In this document: piece after piece, positions 33,100 to 37,870 of the stretch
How the letters are laid out: each line of letters begins with the position of its first letter
Numbering within the stretch: the first letter of the stretch is position 1
Notes under the pieces: model-generated
Told to the model about the DNA's origin: nothing
The model's input: only the letters and a program-made list of their open reading frames with translations
The model's database searches: none
Assembly: GCA_034439915.1 (NCBI GenBank)
Contig: JAWXBI010000037.1
Span: 1 to 37,870, forward strand
Reading direction: 5' to 3'
DNA: 37,870 nt
Origin: JADJLQ01 sp034439915
GTDB taxonomy: Bacteria; Bacteroidota; Bacteroidia; Chitinophagales; Saprospiraceae
Translations under genes and position numbers: made by a program

Positions 33100-34929
33100 A
33101 TGAAAATCCGATATCGGTTGGCCACTCTGATTACGTTGCTGTTTTTCGTGCGATCAAACGGACAGATTTCTCCTGGTGACCTGGCTGCTCCCCATGCTCA
33201 CCTGGAAGGGATTTCCAATTGTACAAAATGCCATGAGATTGGGCGGAAAGTTTCCGAAGAAAAATGCCTGGCTTGCCATCTGGAAATTAAGGATAAAATC
33301 AGTACAAAAAAGGGCTACCATTCATCAACTGAAGTAAAAAGTAAAAGCTGCGTTTCCTGTCATAGTGACCATCATGGAGTTAAATTTGAAATCGTTCATT
33401 TTGATAAAAACAAATTTGATCATAATCTGGCGGGTTATCCATTGACGGGGAAACACCAGGAGTCAGAATGTGTTTCATGTCATACGGGCAAATTTATTTC
33501 GGCGGAAAAAATAAGGGATAAAAAATTCACGTATTTAGGTTTAGACACAAAATGTTTGAGCTGTCATGAAGATGTTCATAAGAATACCTTATCGATGGAT
33601 TGTGCAAGTTGTCACACCACCAATGCTTTTAAGCCGGCCTCGTTGTTTGATCATACGGACACCAAATTTCCATTGATCGGCAAACACCAGGACGTAGAAT
33701 GTATAGATTGCCATAAAGTAGATCAAAAGGAAGGGAAAAAATATCAGGAATTTGCGCTTAATAAATTTAACCAATGCAGTGTCTGTCATGAAGATGTACA
33801 CCGGAAAAGTTTTGGACCCAATTGTTCGTCGTGCCATATTGAACAATCGTTTGAGGAAATAAAATATTCAGCCGGTTTTAATCACAACGTTACTGATTTC
33901 TCGCTTAAGGGTAAACACAGGTCTATCGACTGCAAAGCATGTCACAAGGATGGAACCAAAGACCTGACCACCGCTTTCCAGGAATACACCGGGAAAAAAG
34001 TGGAAAACTGCACCACCTGCCATGAGGACGTTCATGGAAATAAATTTGGACAAAACTGTGTTCAATGCCATACTGAACTGTCTTTTAAGGTTGCTAAGAC
34101 TCCTGGGGCATTTAACCATGATTTAACCGATTTCCAACTGGAAGGTAAACACCGGGAAGTGGACTGTAAAGGATGCCATAAAAATAAATTAATGGACAAG
34201 CTCCATCACGACAAATGCATAGATTGTCACAGCGATTATCATCAGAAACAATTTGTCCGGGCAGGTCTGCCTACTGATTGTAGCGCCTGCCACGTCGTCC
34301 AAGGTTTCAGTGAATCCACTTACTCTATCGAACAGCACCAGTCTAATTCATTTCCTCTCCAGGGTGCCCACCTGGCAGTGTCCTGTCTGGATTGTCATAA
34401 AAAGGATACTGCCTGGAATTTTAAAAATTTGGGCGTACGTTGCATTGATTGTCATCAGGATATACACCTGGGAGACCTTAACAAAAAATATTATGTGCAG
34501 CAGGAATGTAAAAACTGTCATTCAGAAGAGTCCTGGGTTGCCGTCGAATTTGATCACGAACAGACCGGATTTGGTTTAGAAGGAAAGCATCAAATCCAAA
34601 AATGCATCAACTGTCATCAACCTGCATCTATTGTAAAAGGTAAAAAGCAAATCGTGTTTGACCTGCCTTCCGCAACCTGTGAATCCTGTCATCAAAATGT
34701 ACATCTTACCCAATTTGAAAAAAATGGATTAACCGATTGTGCCCTTTGTCATGCCTTTGAAAATTGGACGGCGAGCAGATTTGACCATAATCAGGCTAAA
34801 TTCCAGTTGGAAGGAGCACATAAAAATGTCTCTTGTGACAAATGTCATAGGACGGTTGAAGAAAAAGGTGTTACTTACACCCAGTACAAATTGATCCGGT
34901 TCAGATGCATCGATTGCCATTTATTTTAA
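33100..34929 (+). CDS. 23-heme c-type cytochrome (cytochrome c3-like, doubled CxxCH repeats)
   Basis: I use the ATG at 33100 (609 aa). It gives a clean signal peptide (MKIRYRLATLITLLFFVRSNG), whereas a longer frame would run back into the previous gene. Counting by eye gives 23 CxxCH heme sites, about one per 26 residues. They follow two alternating modules: a GKHQxxxCxxCH type preceded by a phrase like FDHNxTxFxLxG, and a CxxCHEDVHxxxFGxNCxxCH type. This is the cytochrome c3/class III-like multiheme architecture of periplasmic or extracellular electron wires. The last site (CIDCH) is only three residues from the end. That end overlaps the next gene by 25 bp in another frame. No catalytic domain is visible. 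Confidence 0.92.
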   Translation: MKIRYRLATLITLLFFVRSNGQISPGDLAAPHAHLEGISNCTKCHEIGRKVSEEKCLACHLEIKDKISTKKGYHSSTEVKSKSCVSCHSDHHGVKFEIVHFDKNKFDHNLAGYPLTGKHQESECVSCHTGKFISAEKIRDKKFTYLGLDTKCLSCHEDVHKNTLSMDCASCHTTNAFKPASLFDHTDTKFPLIGKHQDVECIDCHKVDQKEGKKYQEFALNKFNQCSVCHEDVHRKSFGPNCSSCHIEQSFEEIKYSAGFNHNVTDFSLKGKHRSIDCKACHKDGTKDLTTAFQEYTGKKVENCTTCHEDVHGNKFGQNCVQCHTELSFKVAKTPGAFNHDLTDFQLEGKHREVDCKGCHKNKLMDKLHHDKCIDCHSDYHQKQFVRAGLPTDCSACHVVQGFSESTYSIEQHQSNSFPLQGAHLAVSCLDCHKKDTAWNFKNLGVRCIDCHQDIHLGDLNKKYYVQQECKNCHSEESWVAVEFDHEQTGFGLEGKHQIQKCINCHQPASIVKGKKQIVFDLPSATCESCHQNVHLTQFEKNGLTDCALCHAFENWTASRFDHNQAKFQLEGAHKNVSCDKCHRTVEEKGVTYTQYKLIRFRCIDCHLF

Positions 34930-36137
34930 TAGTAGTTCTTTCAGGACTTAAACTTGCCGGACAATCACCGCATGGACAACAACTCCGGATAGACTGCAGT
35001 CAGTGTCATACGGCTAATAGTTGGACGTTAGATGCAGCAGCGATTAGATTTGATCACGACTCCACTTCATTTCGGCTCCGGGGACAACACCAGCGTACCG
35101 ATTGTAAGGCCTGCCATTCGACGTTGGTTTTTTCGGAAGCTCCTTCAGATTGCCTAAGTTGTCATCAGGACTTACACGGGCAATCGTTGGGAAACGATTG
35201 TGCCAGATGCCATAATAGCAATTCCTGGATTATAGAAAATGTGTCCAGGATGCATGAACTGGTTTCCTTTCCGTTGTTAGGGAATCATGCCGCTGCAGAT
35301 TGTATGGATTGCCACCTGTCTTCAGTTCCGCTCCGATTTGAACGTATAGGTACAGCTTGTATAAATTGCCATGAAATGGAGTATCTCCAAAACGACAAGC
35401 TCGACCATAAAAAAGCAGGTTTTTCTACCGAGTGTGCTCCATGTCATGACCTACGAGCTTCGAGTTGGGCCGCATCTTTTAATCATGCTTTTTTCCCTTT
35501 AACCAAGGGCCATGACATACAAGATTGCAATAAGTGTCATACAAATGGATATTCAGGAACTTCAGCAAAATGTATTGATTGTCATACGATGGATTTCAAT
35601 AACGCCCGGAACCCTAATCATAATACATTGAACCTTTCATCGGATTGCGCAAGCTGTCATACTACAGCGCTGGATTGGACACCAGCGGGTTTCCCAATTC
35701 ATAATCAAATTCATAAACTGGAAGGTGCCCATGCCAGAATTATCAACCAATGCGCCGAATGTCATCAAGGGAATTATACAGGAAATACACCAAAAACCTG
35801 TTTTGGATGTCATTCCACGGATTATAATGCCACCAAAAATCCAAATCACAAATCAGCTAATTTCCCTACCAACTGTGACAACTGCCACAGTCAGAATACC
35901 TGGAGTCCAGCTACTTTCAATCATGACAACCAGTATTTCCGGATTTATAGTGGAAAACATAAAGGAGAATGGTCTCTCTGTGCAGAATGTCACACCAGCC
36001 CGGGTAATTTTTCTTCGTTTAGCTGTATCGATTGTCATGAACACAACAACAAAAGTAATGTAGATAAAGAACATAAAAATATAAGTGGATATTCCTACAC
36101 CGGTACCTCCTGTTATACTTGTCATAGGAATGAATAG
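34905..36137 (+). CDS. 16-heme c-type cytochrome
   Basis: The protein has 410 aa. The signal peptide (MHRLPFILIVVLSGLKLAG) is followed by 16 CxxCH sites. Early modules are CSQCHTANSW, CKACHS, CLSCHQDLHGQ, CARCHNSNSW, CMDCHL and CINCHE. A distinctive series CNKCHTNGYSG, CIDCHTMDFN, CASCHTTALDW, CAECHQGNYTG and CFGCHSTDYN follows, ending in CYTCHRNE. The start codon lies inside the last heme motif of the 23-heme gene in another frame, so the two are translationally coupled. It is probably exported and carries electrons onward from the 23-heme protein or its membrane donor. The following gene is its tandem copy. Confidence 0.92.
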   Translation: MHRLPFILIVVLSGLKLAGQSPHGQQLRIDCSQCHTANSWTLDAAAIRFDHDSTSFRLRGQHQRTDCKACHSTLVFSEAPSDCLSCHQDLHGQSLGNDCARCHNSNSWIIENVSRMHELVSFPLLGNHAAADCMDCHLSSVPLRFERIGTACINCHEMEYLQNDKLDHKKAGFSTECAPCHDLRASSWAASFNHAFFPLTKGHDIQDCNKCHTNGYSGTSAKCIDCHTMDFNNARNPNHNTLNLSSDCASCHTTALDWTPAGFPIHNQIHKLEGAHARIINQCAECHQGNYTGNTPKTCFGCHSTDYNATKNPNHKSANFPTNCDNCHSQNTWSPATFNHDNQYFRIYSGKHKGEWSLCAECHTSPGNFSSFSCIDCHEHNNKSNVDKEHKNISGYSYTGTSCYTCHRNE

Positions 36138-36289
36138 CCAATGGTAGGAAACAAATGGACATCAGGTTAATTATAACAGTGGAAATCTCTTTGTCAATGA
36201 GGTGATGGGTGTCAAACAACTGAAACTATCACCATTAGAATTGTTTTTTTCCGATTATTCCTATTCTTAATAGTGTATCAGCACACAAT

Positions 36290-36480
36290 ATTGCCTGCTT
36301 TATATGGTTTGAAATTCATAAGAATTCTGGAGAATGCAATACCGAAAATTTGACAAATGGACTTTAATCTGGGATATAGAAAATCAGTGTAAAATTTTAA
36401 CTAAAGTTGAGCTAAATTAAATGTACTCCTGTGATAAATGTCACAGACCAATTGAAGAAAGAGACGTTACTTGCGTTCAG
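36290..36480 (+). pseudogene. Decayed copy of the 3' end of the 23-heme cytochrome gene
   Basis: Bases 36430-36480 match 34834-34884 of the 23-heme gene at 38 of 51 positions and keep the frame, reading CDKCHRPIEERDVTC against CDKCHRTVEEKGVTY. Weaker matches continue upstream to about 36290 (for example AATCAG-TAAA and ATTG-CC-TTTGAAA patterns) with several indels and an in-frame stop at 36418-36420. It is the left end of the tandem duplication that made the next gene. The rest of the 36138-36420 gap shows no other gene. Confidence 0.6.
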
Positions 36481-36501
36481 GGGAAAAGAGTCAAAGAATT
36501 T

Positions 36502-37870
36502 ATGCGTGGTGGGTTATTTATAATATTAATGGTATTTGCGGTTATAAAACTAACCGCACAGTCTCCGCATGGCCAGGAATTTAAAATTGAATGCAGTCAG
36601 TGCCACACGGCTGACAATTGGAAAGTAAACAGGGCAGCCATTACATTTGAGCATGACTCCACGTCTTTTGTTTTGAACGGACAACATCAGACGGTCGATT
36701 GCAGAGCCTGCCACACTTCATTGGTTTTTTCTGATGCCTCACCTTCGTGTATAAGCTGCCATCAGGACATCCACAGCCAATCACTGGGAAATGAATGTGC
36801 CAGATGCCACACGAGCAATTCCTGGATTATTGAAAACATATCCAGGTTGCATGAACTGGCTTCTTTCCCATTGTTGGGAAATCATGCTTCTGCGGATTGC
36901 GTGGATTGCCATTTGGGTGCTGTTCCGCACAAATTTGAACGGGTCGGATCAGCCTGTATAAATTGCCACGAATCGGATTACCTCAATACAGCAAAACTGG
37001 ATCATAAAAAAGCCGGATTTTCAAACGAGTGCTCCCAATGTCATGATATTCGGGCCTTGAATTGGTCTGCGTCCTTTAATCATGAATTTTTCCCTTTAAC
37101 GAAAGGTCATGCGGTAGAGGCATGCAGCAAATGCCATACCAGTGGTTACACAGGAACATCGACGAAATGTGTGGATTGTCACACCACAGATTTCAACGCG
37201 GCCACCAATCCGAATCATAAAACACTAAATCTGTCTACAGATTGTGCGAGTTGCCATACTACGGAAGCAGATTGGACACCGGCAAGTTTCCCGGTCCATA
37301 ACCAGATATATAAACTGGAGGGAGCCCATGCCGGGATAGCCAACCAATGTGCGGAGTGCCATCATGGGCTATATGATGGCGGAACCCCAAAAACCTGTTT
37401 CGGTTGCCATCTAACCGATTATAACGAAACTACCAATCCTAACCATAAGATTTCATATTACCCTACCAGTTGCGAAACCTGTCATAACCAAACCTCATGG
37501 GGTTCTGCTACCTTTGACCACGGCAAAACTAAATTCCCCTTGACCGGTGTACACCACGAGGTCAATTGTATAGAATGCCATGCCCAGGGGTATACAGGAA
37601 TCTCTACGAAGTGTGTGGATTGTCACATCTCAGAGTTCAATGCTGCCACAAGTCCGAATCATAAAACCTTAAACTTGTCTACTGACTGCGCGGGTTGTCA
37701 TACCACTTCTGAATCGGATTGGACACCGGCGAGTTTCCCGGATCATAACCAGATATATAAACTGGAGGGAGCCCATGCCGGGATAGCCAACCAGTGTGCA
37801 GAATGTCATCATGGAATATATGATGGTAGTACCCCCAAGACATGTTTTGGCTGCCATGCCACCAATTATA
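36502..37870 (+). CDS. Multiheme c-type cytochrome, paralog of the 16-heme gene, at least 18 hemes (3' end beyond window)
   Basis: The frame is open to the window end. The start is taken at 36502, which gives a signal peptide (MRGGLFIILMVFAVIKLTAQ); the frame also opens at an ATG at 36421, fused to the decayed heme remnant. By eye the mature part is roughly 70% identical to the 16-heme protein over its first ~300 residues (SPHGQEFKIECSQCHTA, SLGNECARCHTSNSWII, HKKAGFSNECSQCHD). Eighteen CxxCH sites are visible. A six-heme stretch (CSKCH, CVDCH, CASCH, CAECH, CFGCH, CETCH) is then repeated as CIECH, CVDCH, CAGCH, CAECH, CFGCH. The protein is therefore longer than its neighbour. Function as for the other cytochromes. 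Confidence 0.9.
   Translation, partial: MRGGLFIILMVFAVIKLTAQSPHGQEFKIECSQCHTADNWKVNRAAITFEHDSTSFVLNGQHQTVDCRACHTSLVFSDASPSCISCHQDIHSQSLGNECARCHTSNSWIIENISRLHELASFPLLGNHASADCVDCHLGAVPHKFERVGSACINCHESDYLNTAKLDHKKAGFSNECSQCHDIRALNWSASFNHEFFPLTKGHAVEACSKCHTSGYTGTSTKCVDCHTTDFNAATNPNHKTLNLSTDCASCHTTEADWTPASFPVHNQIYKLEGAHAGIANQCAECHHGLYDGGTPKTCFGCHLTDYNETTNPNHKISYYPTSCETCHNQTSWGSATFDHGKTKFPLTGVHHEVNCIECHAQGYTGISTKCVDCHISEFNAATSPNHKTLNLSTDCAGCHTTSESDWTPASFPDHNQIYKLEGAHAGIANQCAECHHGIYDGSTPKTCFGCHATNY
37123..37870 (+). repeat. In-frame internal duplication of a six-heme module
   Basis: The module starting at 37123 (CSKCHTSGYTG) recurs at 37567 (CIECHAQGYTG), a period of 444 bp that becomes 447 bp after a one-codon insertion. 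Bases 37297-37346 and 37744-37793 are identical over 50 bp, including synonymous sites, so the duplication or a later gene conversion is recent. The second copy continues past the window end. Confidence 0.88.

Noticed and set aside
35637..36219. Minus-strand reading frames opposite the cytochromes (also at 33589-34119 and 37669-37857)
   Set aside because: They are shadows caused by the repetitive TGT/CAT codon pattern of CxxCH motifs and show no protein-like features.
36138..36289. Small gene between the two paralogous cytochromes
   Set aside because: No open frame of note; stops in all frames and the right part is explained by the decayed duplicate.

Overview
The window looks like a chromosomal segment of a member of the Bacteroidota, possibly a Saprospiria- or Chitinophagia-like lineage (the phylum is well supported, the class is a guess). 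The evidence is a type IX secretion sorting domain on a secreted protein, a Rho factor with a long disordered R/Q/P-rich insert, promoters of the TTTG/TAnnTTTG type, the short AMP nucleosidase, the NfeD-stomatin pair, and the absence of clear Shine-Dalgarno sequences. No tRNA, rRNA, CRISPR array, IS element or phage gene was seen.

Layout. 1-262: a small repeat island (four 30-bp palindromic units between two ~39-bp direct repeats) and a strong terminator. 281-5474 (minus): a T9SS-secreted PA-domain protein, then an LPS-core group with an RfaE1-like heptose-phosphate kinase, the Kdo transferase WaaA and an outer-membrane-like protein. 5630-10400 (plus): UDP-glucuronate decarboxylase, dTDP-glucose 4,6-dehydratase and a large SLBB-type polysaccharide export protein, probably the start of a capsule or exopolysaccharide operon. 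10419-16091 (minus): a UvrD-type helicase fused to an AddB/Cas4-like Fe-S nuclease, a class-A-beta-lactamase-fold lipoprotein, a TauE/SafE permease and methylmalonyl-CoA epimerase. 16175-21647: AMP nucleosidase, a divergent SDR lacking the catalytic Tyr/Lys (minus strand), kynureninase, an LpxH-like phosphoesterase, an esterase and a beta-propeller-like secreted protein. 21637-24208 (minus): rnpA, rpmH and rho. 24433-29333 (plus): serS, a membrane zinc peptidase, frr, purine nucleoside phosphorylase, NfeD and a stomatin-like protein. 29407-29532: an 18-copy heptanucleotide array.

29661-37870 (plus) is the most unusual part. It holds a small hypothetical protein, a Crp/Fnr regulator with two inverted repeats upstream, a five-helix membrane protein with b-heme-like histidines, a membrane-anchored flavin/Fe-S oxidoreductase whose FAD-closing motif appears moved to the N-terminal side, and three very large c-type cytochromes with 23, 16 and at least 18 CxxCH motifs. 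The genes nearly touch or overlap from 30876 to 36137. They suggest an electron route from NAD(P)H or quinol, through a membrane module, into long periplasmic or extracellular multiheme proteins. The third cytochrome arose by a ~1.6-kb tandem duplication that also copied the tail of the 23-heme gene. That tail is now a decayed remnant fused in frame upstream of the new copy. The third cytochrome also contains a six-heme internal duplication and runs off the window end.
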